Part shown: positions 32,214-40,844 of the stretch, one piece after another | Layout of the letters: every line of letters begins with the position of its first letter | Position numbering within the stretch: position 1 is the stretch's first letter | Assembly (NCBI GenBank): GCA_046481785.1 | Contig: JAWOJF010000097.1 | Span: 1 to 45,404, forward strand | Origin: JAWOJF01 sp046481785 | Lineage (GTDB): Bacteria; Bacteroidota; Ignavibacteria; Ignavibacteriales; Ignavibacteriaceae | Direction of reading: 5' to 3' | DNA: 45,404 nucleotides | Notes under the pieces: model-generated | Databases searched by the model: none | Seen by the model: only the letters and a program-made list of their open reading frames with translations | What the model was told of the DNA's origin: nothing | Position numbers and translations under genes: made by a program

Positions 32214-33398
32214 ATGGAAACCAATAAAGCTGATTTATCCTCATTACGTATAAATCGTTCGGAAAAATACGGTTCCGGGTCAAAGAAAAAATATCTTGTT
32301 ATTATATCCATATTATTAGTAACAGCATTAGTAGTAACCGGATACCTCCTGGTAAGCTCTTTAATCAGCCCACCGGTTGAGGTAAAATTAATTTCTGCCA
32401 TAATACAATCGCCATCACAGGCTAATGCATCTTTAACTGCAAGCGGTTATGTGGTTGCACAAAGACAAGCTGCTGTTGCCTCAAAGGGTACCGGGAGGCT
32501 TGTTTTTCTTGGCGTTGTTGAGGGAGATAAAGTAAAACAAGGTCAAATAATTGCCCGCATTGAAGATAATGATATTAAGGCACAACTAGACCAGGCCAAA
32601 GCAAATCTTCAGCTTCAGGAAGCCGACCTAAAGGATGCAGAGAATTCTTATAACCGGACAAAAGCACTTATACAAACTGGTTCAGCAACTCAAATGGAAG
32701 TTGATGCTTCAGAAGCAAGATATAACCGTGTTCTTGCTTCAATACAGTATGCAAAGGCTTCTGTTACTGCTGCACAGGTAGCTTTGGAAAACACATTAAT
32801 AAGAGCTCCATTTGACGGAACAGTTTTAACAAAAAATGCAGAGATCGGTGAAATTGTTGCCCCTCTTGGTGCAAGTACTACTTCACGCGGTGCAGTTGTT
32901 ACATTGGCAGACATGCAGTCGCTCCAGGTTGAAGCAGATGTATCTGAATCATATATTGAAAGAATTATATTAAATCAGGACTGTGAAATAGTACTGGATG
33001 CTTATCCGCAGAGCGGTTATCCCGGTTATGTTGCAAAGGTGGTACCAACAGCAGACAGATCCAAAGCAACTGTACTGGTTAAAATAGGTTTTAAAGAGTA
33101 TGACAACCGTGTACTGCCTGAAATGAGTGCTAAAGTAAGTTTCTTATCTAAACCGGTTAACGAATCACAACGCCTTGAAGGTTCTGCCCTTGTTGTTCCA
33201 TTTACTGCCATAGCAAACAGGAACGGGAGAAAAGTTATTTTTATAGTTAAAGATGAAAAAGCTGTGGAGGTTCCGGTTACAACTGGCAGGGAATTTGGCT
33301 CTTACATTGAAATTAAATCCGGTATTTCAGACGGCAGCCGGGTTATTGAACGGGTTACTAATGAAATTGAGGATGGAATAAAAGTTAAGGTTATTTAG
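32214..33398 (+). CDS. Periplasmic adaptor (membrane fusion) protein, HlyD/MacA type
   Basis: A 394-residue adaptor of a tripartite efflux pump. One N-terminal membrane helix (27-49) anchors it. Next come the biotinyl-lipoyl-like half (ASGYVVAQRQAAVASKGTGRLVFLGVVEGDKVKQGQIIARIED), a helical hairpin (QLDQAKANLQLQEADLKDAENS...), the second lipoyl half (ALENTLIRAPFDGTVLTKNAEIGEIV) and a beta-barrel with a C-terminal membrane-proximal domain. It should bridge the ABC permeases encoded downstream to an outer-membrane channel, which is not encoded here. A MacA-like role is more likely than RND because the next genes are an ABC ATPase and two FtsX-like permeases. Confidence 0.9.
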   Translation: METNKADLSSLRINRSEKYGSGSKKKYLVIISILLVTALVVTGYLLVSSLISPPVEVKLISAIIQSPSQANASLTASGYVVAQRQAAVASKGTGRLVFLGVVEGDKVKQGQIIARIEDNDIKAQLDQAKANLQLQEADLKDAENSYNRTKALIQTGSATQMEVDASEARYNRVLASIQYAKASVTAAQVALENTLIRAPFDGTVLTKNAEIGEIVAPLGASTTSRGAVVTLADMQSLQVEADVSESYIERIILNQDCEIVLDAYPQSGYPGYVAKVVPTADRSKATVLVKIGFKEYDNRVLPEMSAKVSFLSKPVNESQRLEGSALVVPFTAIANRNGRKVIFIVKDEKAVEVPVTTGREFGSYIEIKSGISDGSRVIERVTNEIEDGIKVKVI

Positions 33399-33434
33399 AA
33401 TTTAACGATTGAATGTCCATTCTGGTATTTTTTT

Positions 33435-33466
33435 ATTCTTGTAATTTTTTATTCTTGTAATTTTTT
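33435..33466 (+). repeat. Exact 2 x 16-bp tandem repeat before the ATPase gene
   Basis: ATTCTTGTAATTTTTT occurs twice in direct succession, 17 bases before the ATPase start codon, followed by the ribosome-binding site AGGAG at 33474-33478. Copy-number slippage here would change the spacing between the adaptor and ATPase genes; effect unknown. Confidence 0.8.
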
Positions 33467-33482
33467 AATTATAGGAGAGTCT

Positions 33483-34166
33483 ATGTCAGCTATAATCCAG
33501 GTTCAAAATGTTAGTAAATCATATTGGAGGGACAGGCTTGAAATTCCTGTTCTTAACAATATTTCTATTGAGGTACACGAAGGTGAGTTTGTAGCATTAA
33601 TGGGCCCCTCGGGTTCCGGAAAAACCACCCTGCTAAATTTGATTTCGGGAATTGACAGGCCAAGCAGCGGCAATATAATTGTTGCAGACTCAGATATATC
33701 AAAGCTGGGTGAGTCGGCTCTTGCAAAATGGCGTTCATCTAATATTGGGTTTGTTTTCCAGTTCTATAACCTGATACCTGTTCTTACTGCTTATGAAAAT
33801 GTTGAGCTTCCTCTTCTGCTGACGAAACTTTCAAAAGCAGAAAGGAAACAGCACGTTGAAACGGCTTTAAATATTGTGGGTCTTGGGGACAGGATGGATC
33901 ATTACCCTAAACAACTTTCCGGCGGACAGGAACAGCGTGTAGCTATTGCCCGCGCCATTGTAACTGATCCTATGATTCTTGTTGCCGATGAACCCACAGG
34001 TGATCTTGATAAAGTTTCCGCTGAAGAGATTTTAACTTTAATGGAAAGGTTAAACAAAGAATTCAAAAAAACAATTGTAATGGTTACTCATGATCCTCAT
34101 GCAGCAGACCGGGCAAGCATAGTCCGTCATCTCGAAAAAGGAGATTTAATACAGGAGACTGTATGA
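33483..34166 (+). CDS. ABC transporter ATP-binding protein (LolD/MacB type)
   Basis: A 227-residue ATPase. Walker A is GPSGSGKT at 41-48, the Q-loop lies in FVFQFYNLIP, the signature reads LSGGQEQRVAIARAI, Walker B is ILVADEPTGDLD and the switch histidine is in MVTHD. This set defines the MacB/LolD subfamily that drives mechanotransmission-type permeases. AGGAG lies five bases before the ATG. It overlaps the first permease by four bases (ATGA), so stoichiometric coupling is likely. Confidence 0.94.
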   Translation: MSAIIQVQNVSKSYWRDRLEIPVLNNISIEVHEGEFVALMGPSGSGKTTLLNLISGIDRPSSGNIIVADSDISKLGESALAKWRSSNIGFVFQFYNLIPVLTAYENVELPLLLTKLSKAERKQHVETALNIVGLGDRMDHYPKQLSGGQEQRVAIARAIVTDPMILVADEPTGDLDKVSAEEILTLMERLNKEFKKTIVMVTHDPHAADRASIVRHLEKGDLIQETV

Positions 34167-35323
34167 AAATATTAAAATTAATTTTTAAGAATTCTCTAAG
34201 GCATAAACTTAGAACAACCCTTACAATACTAGGCATCGCAATAGCTGTAATAGCATTTGGCGTATTAAGAACGGTAGTTACAGCATGGTATATAGGTGTT
34301 GAAGGTGCCCAGGCAGACAGGCTGATTACCCGGCAGGCTGTTTCTTTTATTTTTCCTTTACCATATTCCTACTATGAAAAAATACAGCGTGTACCCGGAG
34401 TAGAAAAGGTTACTTTTGCAAACTGGTTCGGCGGTGTTTATATAGATAAAAACCAGTTCTTTGCACGTATTGCGATTGAAACAGAAAATTTCTTTGATGT
34501 CTACTCGGAATTTGTTGTTGAGCCGGATGTACTTTCCAAATTTAAAAAGCAAAGGAATGCCTGTATACTTGGGGAAGCAATTGCAGAACAATACGGCTTA
34601 AAACCGGGAGATAACATGGTTCTTGAAGGAGATATTTACCCCGGCAGATGGGAGTTTGAAGTTGTTGGTGTTTATAAACCACGCAGAGAAAGTACCGATG
34701 CATCTCAAATGCTCTTTCATTGGGAACTGGTTAGCGAACGAATGAGGGAAGAAATGCCCCCCAGGGCTAATGATGTAGGATGGTATATTGTAAAAATAGA
34801 TGACCCCGGTAATTCGGCACAAATAAGTGAACAGATTGATACACAATTCAGGAACTCTCCTGCAGAAACAAAAACTGAAACAGAAAGTGCATTCCAGCAA
34901 AGTTTTATAGCTGCATCAAGCGCAATAATTACAAGCATGAATGTTATATCATTTGTAATTATCGGTATTATTTTACTTGTACTTGGTAATACCATGATAA
35001 TGTCGGCACGTGAAAGAACACGCGAATACGCAGTATTAAAAACATTAGGATTTTCAGGTAAACATCTTTTCTGGCTTATCATGGGAGAATCAATGTTCAT
35101 CTCTATACTTGGCGGTGTTGTTGGGCTATTTTTAACATATCCCATTGTAGCCACCATTGAACAAATTATACCCAGGGGGATGTTCCCGGTTTTTCAGATT
35201 GAACCGGTAACTCTTATTCTTGCTGTAAGCGCAGCACTTATAATTGGTGTTGCTTCGGCAATACAGCCTATATATAAAGCGTTAAATACAAAAATAGTTG
35301 AAGGATTCAGATTTGTGGGTTAA
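34163..35323 (+). CDS. ABC transporter permease (FtsX/MacB type)
   Basis: A 386-residue permease with one N-terminal helix (TTLTILGIAIAVIAFGVLRTVV), a large periplasmic MacB_PCD domain (about 45-250) and three C-terminal helices (starting VISFVIIGIILLVLG). MSARERTREYAVLKTLGFSGKHLFWLI is the conserved coupling-helix segment of FtsX-like permeases. It pairs with the second permease to form a heterodimer driven by the preceding ATPase. Substrate is unknown; lipoproteins, antibiotics or peptides are the usual classes. Confidence 0.92.
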   Translation: MKILKLIFKNSLRHKLRTTLTILGIAIAVIAFGVLRTVVTAWYIGVEGAQADRLITRQAVSFIFPLPYSYYEKIQRVPGVEKVTFANWFGGVYIDKNQFFARIAIETENFFDVYSEFVVEPDVLSKFKKQRNACILGEAIAEQYGLKPGDNMVLEGDIYPGRWEFEVVGVYKPRRESTDASQMLFHWELVSERMREEMPPRANDVGWYIVKIDDPGNSAQISEQIDTQFRNSPAETKTETESAFQQSFIAASSAIITSMNVISFVIIGIILLVLGNTMIMSARERTREYAVLKTLGFSGKHLFWLIMGESMFISILGGVVGLFLTYPIVATIEQIIPRGMFPVFQIEPVTLILAVSAALIIGVASAIQPIYKALNTKIVEGFRFVG

Positions 35324-35391
35324 AATCCTAAAACTGAAAATAGCAGACTTTATAATTTGTTAATAAATTTTTAAACAGAGGCGTAACTTTT

Positions 35392-36561
35392 ATGAAAATT
35401 CCTTTGAAATACACACTGAGAAATTTTACTGCCCGAAAGTTAACCACCTATATTACAGTTGCCGGTGTTGCATTAGTTGTATTTGTTTTTGCGGCAGTAC
35501 TTATGATGGCTTACGGCATTCAGAAAACACTTACTACAACTGGCTCACCGGATAACGCAATTATTTTAAGAAAATCTGCAACCAGTGAAATTGTAAGTAT
35601 TATTGATGGTGAAACTCAAAATTTAATAAGGACTCTTCCTCATATTGCAAAAAAAAGTGATGGTACACCATTAATAACGGCTGAACCAATTGTAATTATA
35701 AATCTTGGAAAAGTTGGAGGCGGATTAAGTAATGTAATGGTAAGAGGCGTAAGTGAAACAGTTACGGATGTAAGGCCTCAGGTTAAAATAATTAACGGCA
35801 GAATGTTTGAATTTGGTTCCAGGGAAATTATTGTCGGTGAATCAACAGCAGATAATTTTCCCGCCTCCAGGGTCGGGGAAAAAATCAAAATAGCCGGTGA
35901 TTTCTGGACTATCGTCGGAATGTTTACAACTGACGGCAGCGGCTTTGATTCTGAAATTTGGGGTGACAGCAGACAATTGTTAAGTGCTTTTCAGAGAGGG
36001 AACAGTGTTTCAACTGTTACTGTTAAACTTGATAATCCTGATAACTTTGATGCCTTTAAAAGGGAATTTGACCGGGAGATGAGGCTTCAGCAGTTTGAAC
36101 CAAAGATGGAACAAAAGTTTTTTGAGGAGCAGTCTGAATTTATGGCTATTTTTATCCGTGTACTTGGAATATTTATCACAATTATATTTAGTTTCGGTGC
36201 AATAATTGGTGCAACTATTACAATGTATGCTGCAGTAGCCACCAGAACTGTTGAAATAGGTACACTTCGTTCGCTCGGTTTCAGCAGGCGAAGTATCTTA
36301 ACAGCATTCCTTATGGAATCATTACTAATCTCACTGTTAGGTGGTGCGGCAGGATTGTTTTTGGCATCGTTCCTTCAGTTCTTTTCAATATCTACACTGA
36401 ACTTTGCTTCTTTTTCAGAATTGGCATTTTCATTTGCTCTTTCACCTGAAATTATTATAACATCACTTATCTTCGCTGCATTTATGGGAATAATAGGAGG
36501 ATTCCTTCCTTCTGTAAGAGCAGCGCGGTTAAATATTGTTAATGCTTTACGTGCCGGGTAA
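35392..36561 (+). CDS. ABC transporter permease (FtsX/MacB type), second subunit
   Basis: A 389-residue paralogue of the previous permease. It has the first helix YITVAGVALVVFVFAAVLMMAYG, a periplasmic domain beginning near residue 45, and three terminal helices with VATRTVEIGTLRSLGFSRRSILTAFLMES as the coupling segment. It is 68 bases downstream of the first permease and is the last gene of the operon. Unlike the first permease its periplasmic domain starts with TTGSPDNAIILRKSATSE, a segment common in heterodimeric MacB-like exporters. Confidence 0.92.
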   Translation: MKIPLKYTLRNFTARKLTTYITVAGVALVVFVFAAVLMMAYGIQKTLTTTGSPDNAIILRKSATSEIVSIIDGETQNLIRTLPHIAKKSDGTPLITAEPIVIINLGKVGGGLSNVMVRGVSETVTDVRPQVKIINGRMFEFGSREIIVGESTADNFPASRVGEKIKIAGDFWTIVGMFTTDGSGFDSEIWGDSRQLLSAFQRGNSVSTVTVKLDNPDNFDAFKREFDREMRLQQFEPKMEQKFFEEQSEFMAIFIRVLGIFITIIFSFGAIIGATITMYAAVATRTVEIGTLRSLGFSRRSILTAFLMESLLISLLGGAAGLFLASFLQFFSISTLNFASFSELAFSFALSPEIIITSLIFAAFMGIIGGFLPSVRAARLNIVNALRAG

Positions 36562-36697
36562 AATATTTGAGCTTCTTAACTTTGGCAGTATTTAAATTCA
36601 TGATGTAGAGAGCGATCCGCTGAATTGCTCATCTGGGTTTAATCTAAGTTCCCGCAGTAACAAAAAGCGAAACAGCGTTTTGCCTTACAATTCGAAG

Positions 36698-36727
36698 AGA
36701 TGACATCTTTTTAAAAAGATGTCATCT
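36698..36727. terminator. Bidirectional terminator, perfect 30-bp palindrome
   Basis: AGATGACATCTTTTT (36698-36712) is followed directly by its exact complement to 36727, with T-rich sequence within the stem and TTTA behind it on the plus strand. It sits at the junction of the efflux operon (plus) and the PIG-L operon (minus), abutting the latter's stop codon. It probably serves both transcripts. Confidence 0.85.
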
Positions 36728-37474
36728 TTAGGTAAAGTCAGTTATGTCATTTAACGGCGGATTGAAATTTTCTCCAAAAAATTCAAAATAAAGCTTATCC
36801 CCTATTTTTTCAACAACTGAGGATTCGTCAATCACACTTTGGTATGTTTTATAACAATGTAAAGCCCCCTTCATTGCTTCTATCTCCGCAGCAGACAAAT
36901 TCCTTATACAATCAATTTCTTCATTGTTTGACTGTTTCATCCGGAAAACTCCATCAGGAAGAAATACCGGCCCCCCCTTATCAGGCAGCGTTAAAAATGC
37001 AAGCCTTTTTAAGTAATCTGCCCCGTTTTCTTTTAATTCAAGATAAACTCTTTTTATAACAGCATGCATTACAAGATGGTCATGAAAGCCGCTTACACCA
37101 TGAACAGGATAAGAAACAATAATATCAGGTTTTATCTTCTTTATTTTATCTGACACAATTCTTTCAATTTCTCTGGGATCCATCTCCTTCAGTCCGCTGT
37201 CGGGAAGATCAAGCACCTCCATATCAGTAAGATTCAAAAAATCTTTTACACAAAGCATTTCCTTGTAACGTATCTCCCCCATTTGCTCAACAGAAAGATT
37301 TAATTTAAATCTTTCCTTTGTTGCACCCCCTTTGGTTAAAGTAAGGAGATAAACATTGTGCCCCTGTTTAACCTGTGAATAGATAATTGCAGCCGGCCCG
37401 AATGATTCATCATCAGGATGGGGGAAAATATACATTATTTTTAATTTTGAATTATCCAACAGTTTTCCATTCAT
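36728..37474 (-). CDS. PIG-L family deacetylase
   Basis: A 248-residue zinc-dependent deacetylase of the LmbE/PIG-L family. The metal and catalytic motif HPDDE is at 19-23, and the second histidine set is in HGVSGFHDHLVMH, near 125-137. Members deacetylate N-acetylglucosamine conjugates, as in bacillithiol (BshB), mycothiol (MshB) or GPI precursors. It overlaps the preceding GNAT gene by 23 bases. A DinB-fold gene, the fold of bacillithiol S-transferases, lies two genes upstream, so a low-molecular-weight-thiol role is worth considering. The sequence alone does not exclude a role in antibiotic or sugar modification. Confidence 0.87.
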   Translation of the reverse strand: MNGKLLDNSKLKIMYIFPHPDDESFGPAAIIYSQVKQGHNVYLLTLTKGGATKERFKLNLSVEQMGEIRYKEMLCVKDFLNLTDMEVLDLPDSGLKEMDPREIERIVSDKIKKIKPDIIVSYPVHGVSGFHDHLVMHAVIKRVYLELKENGADYLKRLAFLTLPDKGGPVFLPDGVFRMKQSNNEEIDCIRNLSAAEIEAMKGALHCYKTYQSVIDESSVVEKIGDKLYFEFFGENFNPPLNDITDFT

Positions 37475-37988
37475 TTTTCAGCATTGAGTATACTGCAAGA
37501 TCAATATAACTTCCATTTAAGTATTCACCCTGTCTTTCAGTTCCTTCTTTTTTAAAGCCTAATCTTTCAGGAATACGCTGGCTTTTAATATTATTTTCGG
37601 CAGCTTTAATTGTTACCCTGTTAATATCTTTTTCATAAAAAGCTTTATCAATCAAAATTTTACATGCAGAAGTAATAATACCTTTACCCTGGTATTGTTC
37701 TGCAAGCCAGTAACCAATATCTGCCTTCCGGTTAAAACTATCGCCATTATGAAGATCAATCATACCTGTTATTGTATTTTTATATCTTACAGTATATACT
37801 TCGCGCCCGTTGAACATATTTTTTCCTTTAGACTCAATGATAAACATTAATGTATCATTAACACTCCGGGTACCATCTACCCAGGGCAGCCATTCCCTTA
37901 AATACTGCCTGCAGCTTTCAACCAGACTAAATAATTCTTCAGCATCCTGAGGGACAGCAGTTTTAATTCCTACATCCGCATTAACCAA
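37452..37988 (-). CDS. GNAT acetyltransferase, RimJ/RimL-like
   Basis: A 178-residue N-acetyltransferase. It shows FSLVESCRQYLREWLPWVDGTRS near the start, IGYWLAEQYQGKGIITSACKILIDKAF (acetyl-CoA loop QGKGI), VTIKAAENNIKSQRIPERLGFKKEGTERQGEYL and the C-terminal DLAVYSML, the standard RimJ/RimL arrangement. Targets of this family include ribosomal proteins and small amines. It overlaps both neighbours (eight bases with the DinB-like gene, 23 with the deacetylase), so the three are translationally coupled. Confidence 0.88.
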   Translation of the reverse strand: MVNADVGIKTAVPQDAEELFSLVESCRQYLREWLPWVDGTRSVNDTLMFIIESKGKNMFNGREVYTVRYKNTITGMIDLHNGDSFNRKADIGYWLAEQYQGKGIITSACKILIDKAFYEKDINRVTIKAAENNIKSQRIPERLGFKKEGTERQGEYLNGSYIDLAVYSMLKNEWKTVG

Positions 37989-38424
37989 GTATTCTCCTGT
38001 GATAATTTATCTGTCCAAGATGATAATTTAAATGAGCAGCAAGATGAACAATAAAAAATGCGGTTGTCATTCCTTTGCCAAATACGTGTTCGGGATATTC
38101 TCTTTTCAGTTCTTCTTCGCTTAACTGAGAGATAACATGTTTAACTATTTCAAGGGTTTCATCAATGGATTTTAATATTTCTGATTTCGGAATATTTTTA
38201 TCATTAAACTCAGCATCGCGATTTCTTATATATTCCGATTTACCAAGAACAGCCCCCACATAATGTTTCAGATTACCGGTAATGTGTAATGCCAGGTTAC
38301 CAGCCGGATTTTTAATTTCATTGGAGATAACCCATAATTTTTCCTCATCTTCATACTGTTCAATTTCATGTTTAAGTTTTGGTATGTCCCGCTCAAAAAG
38401 TTCAACTAATATATCTTTAATCAT
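37981..38424 (-). CDS. DinB-fold protein
   Basis: A 147-residue four-helix-bundle protein of the DinB/YfiT superfamily. The putative metal triad is H47 (in NLALHITGNLKHY), H131 and H135 (in AAHLNYHLGQINYHRR). These proteins often use a nickel or zinc ion and thiol cofactors, as in bacillithiol or mycothiol S-transferases. AAAGGG lies before the ATG. It is third in a five-gene minus-strand run with a PIG-L deacetylase downstream. Confidence 0.87.
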   Translation of the reverse strand: MIKDILVELFERDIPKLKHEIEQYEDEEKLWVISNEIKNPAGNLALHITGNLKHYVGAVLGKSEYIRNRDAEFNDKNIPKSEILKSIDETLEIVKHVISQLSEEELKREYPEHVFGKGMTTAFFIVHLAAHLNYHLGQINYHRRILG

Positions 38425-38491
38425 TTCATTTCCCTTTCAATTAACAGACCTGCCCCATTATGATTGTTCCTTTTAACTTCTGAACTCTGCT

Positions 38492-39289
38492 TTACGGCTC
38501 ATCAGCAAGCTGCCAGGTATAAAACACATCCCCCTTTGATGTAAATAATGCAACCGATAATGGAGAACTTTTCCCGTAACGTTTTACAAGCTCTCTTATA
38601 TCGGGGATATCATTATTATAAATATATACAAAAGGTATAGCGTTTTCAGTGCCCGGGTTATCCGGCTGATTCATAGTGCCGGAAGAGTCAATCTGGAAAT
38701 AAGTATAATCTCCCGGTATAAGTTCAAGCTCCTGTGCACCGAGAATTTCTAATGAATCAAAAAATGGTTGTACCTGTCTTACAGCAAATGAATCAGAGGA
38801 AAACCCGACATGTCCCCATATCGCATTTTCAGGAATTCTTCTTAACTCAGGATTTAGTACTTCCACCCATGTTCTGCTGGTATCGTTTAATTTGTAATAT
38901 TCGGGAGTAATTTCCATAGAAGTCTGAAGAACACTTTCATTTACTAGTACCTGCAGGGTATATGTACCGGTAAGAAGAAAACCCAGGTCTACTATAGCCG
39001 TTGCCGGGCCTAAAGAAGCAGCACAAGTCTGCGGTGTAACAATATGAGTAAAATTTACATCTATTACATTCCCATTCCTCTGCTGCTGAAAACTAATACC
39101 AAAATTGGAACACTCATATATTGAGTCAGTTTTACAATCAAGTATAAATTTTCTGCCTTCTTTTGAAATGTTTTCTTTTAGTGTAACAAGTACTTTAGAG
39201 TTCATTCTTAATTCCTGCGTATCGGGGTCGGTTGTGCAGCCGCTTAAAATTAACAGCATAAATAACGGAAGTAATAAAATTTGTTTCAT
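38492..39289 (-). CDS. Putative lipoprotein of unknown function
   Basis: A 265-residue exported protein. The N-terminus is a type II signal peptide with the lipobox LSGC (C18), so it is probably a lipid-anchored protein. The mature part has beta-rich segments with TYTLQVLVNES and YYKLNDTSRTWVEV but no recognised domain. AGGA lies before the ATG. It sits between an SDR gene and a DinB-fold gene on one strand, with 36- and 67-base gaps; the link to them is unclear. Confidence 0.75.
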   Translation of the reverse strand: MKQILLLPLFMLLILSGCTTDPDTQELRMNSKVLVTLKENISKEGRKFILDCKTDSIYECSNFGISFQQQRNGNVIDVNFTHIVTPQTCAASLGPATAIVDLGFLLTGTYTLQVLVNESVLQTSMEITPEYYKLNDTSRTWVEVLNPELRRIPENAIWGHVGFSSDSFAVRQVQPFFDSLEILGAQELELIPGDYTYFQIDSSGTMNQPDNPGTENAIPFVYIYNNDIPDIRELVKRYGKSSPLSVALFTSKGDVFYTWQLADEP

Positions 39290-39325
39290 TTTTTTCCTGG
39301 GTAAAGAGTGACAAATACTAAAAAC

Positions 39326-40093
39326 TTATCTTAATCTGTATAGGTTCTCGGCAATAATTTCAAAAAGTTTATCCGGCATAATCCGTAATAACTTTGCTCC
39401 AATTACTGTAGGTAAAGGAAATTGTATAATTCTTTTTTCTTTTTTAATACCGGTAAAAATTATACGTGCACCTTTTTCAACACTCATAAGGAAAGGCATC
39501 TTAAATTCATTTTTATCTGTCATAGGAGTTTTAACAAAACCGGGTTTAACAGTTAAAACTTTTATGTTGTGTTTTTTTAATTCAATTCTCCAGCTTTCAA
39601 GAAGCAAAGTGGCAGCCGCTTTACTGCCCGAATACAACCCGCTTTTAGGGAATCCCCTGCCGTCGGCAAGGCTTGAAACACCAACTATCATCCCTTCTTT
39701 TCTTTTAAGAAAATCAGGCAGAAGGGCATCAAAACAATAAACTAAACCCAAAACATTTACACCCAAAGTAGTTTCTGCTTTTTCAGAACTAAACTCTTCA
39801 ACAGGATTCCTGAAACTAACCCCTGAATTTAGTATAGCAATATCAATAGCTCCAAACTTTTGCTTTATTGTGTTAAATACAGAAAAAACTTCCTCTTTAA
39901 CCGAAACATCGCATTTCAATGATAAAACGCCGCTTCCTGAAACTTTTAGCTCTTCAGCAAGTTTATCTGTAAGCTCTTTCCTTCTTGAAAGAAGCACAAT
40001 ATTGCATTTTTCACTGCAAATTAGTTTTGCCAGTTCATAACCGATGCCGCTTGAAGCACCCGTAAGTACAACAGTTTTATTTGTAAAATTCAT
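39326..40093 (-). CDS. Short-chain dehydrogenase/reductase (SDR)
   Basis: A 255-residue classical SDR. The cofactor motif TGASSGIG is at 11-18, LNSG (88-91) stands for the usual NNAG, catalytic S140 is in VGVSSLA, and Y154/K158 form the YxxxK pair in LYSGSKAA. PGFVKTPMTDKN is the usual post-catalytic segment. It should oxidise or reduce an alcohol/ketone with NADP(H); substrate unknown. It is the first gene of the minus-strand run and is divergent from the DUF3109-rpoN operon. Confidence 0.9.
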   Translation of the reverse strand: MNFTNKTVVLTGASSGIGYELAKLICSEKCNIVLLSRRKELTDKLAEELKVSGSGVLSLKCDVSVKEEVFSVFNTIKQKFGAIDIAILNSGVSFRNPVEEFSSEKAETTLGVNVLGLVYCFDALLPDFLKRKEGMIVGVSSLADGRGFPKSGLYSGSKAAATLLLESWRIELKKHNIKVLTVKPGFVKTPMTDKNEFKMPFLMSVEKGARIIFTGIKKEKRIIQFPLPTVIGAKLLRIMPDKLFEIIAENLYRLR

Positions 40094-40271
40094 TTTTATA
40101 AGTATTAAGTATTACAAAAATAATATATTCTACCGGAATTCCTTAAAACAGCATTAAAGGAAAGAGAAAAATTTTTATAGTATATAAATCCCCTTAAAAC
40201 GGTGGGTTATAGTATCAATTTTCTTTTGTATTTAACAACTTATTATTATCTTTCTATCAAAAAGTATTCCA

Positions 40272-40841
40272 ATGTTTGTCGGCAATATAATACCAGTAGA
40301 AGATGTATTAGTAAGACCGGAAATTCTTGAAAATAAGTTTGAGTGCGATCTTAACAAATGTAAAGGTGCATGCTGCACTTTGGAAAGTGAATACGGCGCT
40401 CCCCTTTTAGAAGAGGAAGTTGGTGAAATTGAAAAAATTCTTGATATTGTAAAAAGCTATTTGCCAGAAAGCCATCTGGAAGAGATTGAAAAACGGGGCT
40501 TTTACGATATAAAAGATGGCGATTTGATGGTTTCCAGCGTAAACAACAGGGCTTGTGTTTTCGCTTATTTTGATGGGGATATTGCCAGGTGTGCAATCGA
40601 AAAGGCCTATTTTGATGAGAAAATAAAATTTAGAAAACCTATTTCATGCCATTTATTCCCTATACGGGTATCAAAGTTTGGGGGGGATGTTTTAAGGTTT
40701 GAAAAATTTAACGAATGTTCACCTGCAATCGATAATGGAGAAAAAAACAATACTAAAGTAATTGATTTTTGCAGGGATTCATTAACACGTTTATATGGAA
40801 AACAATGGTATTTAAAATTAAAGGATATTTCAGGTACGTAA
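40272..40841 (+). CDS. DUF3109 family cysteine-rich protein
   Basis: A 189-residue soluble protein with nine cysteines, at 25, 30, 34, 35, 95, 107, 126, 149 and 167. The arrangement FECDLNKCKGACC near the start and KPISCHLFPIRV further on is characteristic of DUF3109, a relative of YkgJ-type zinc or iron-sulfur proteins. The biochemical role is not known. Its stop is three bases before the sigma-54 gene, so it is co-transcribed with rpoN. Confidence 0.85.
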   Translation: MFVGNIIPVEDVLVRPEILENKFECDLNKCKGACCTLESEYGAPLLEEEVGEIEKILDIVKSYLPESHLEEIEKRGFYDIKDGDLMVSSVNNRACVFAYFDGDIARCAIEKAYFDEKIKFRKPISCHLFPIRVSKFGGDVLRFEKFNECSPAIDNGEKNNTKVIDFCRDSLTRLYGKQWYLKLKDISGT

Positions 40842-40844
40842 AAA

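Noticed and set aside
34717..35157. 146-codon open frame antisense to the first ABC permease
   Set aside because: No recognisable protein; overlaps conserved permease motifs.
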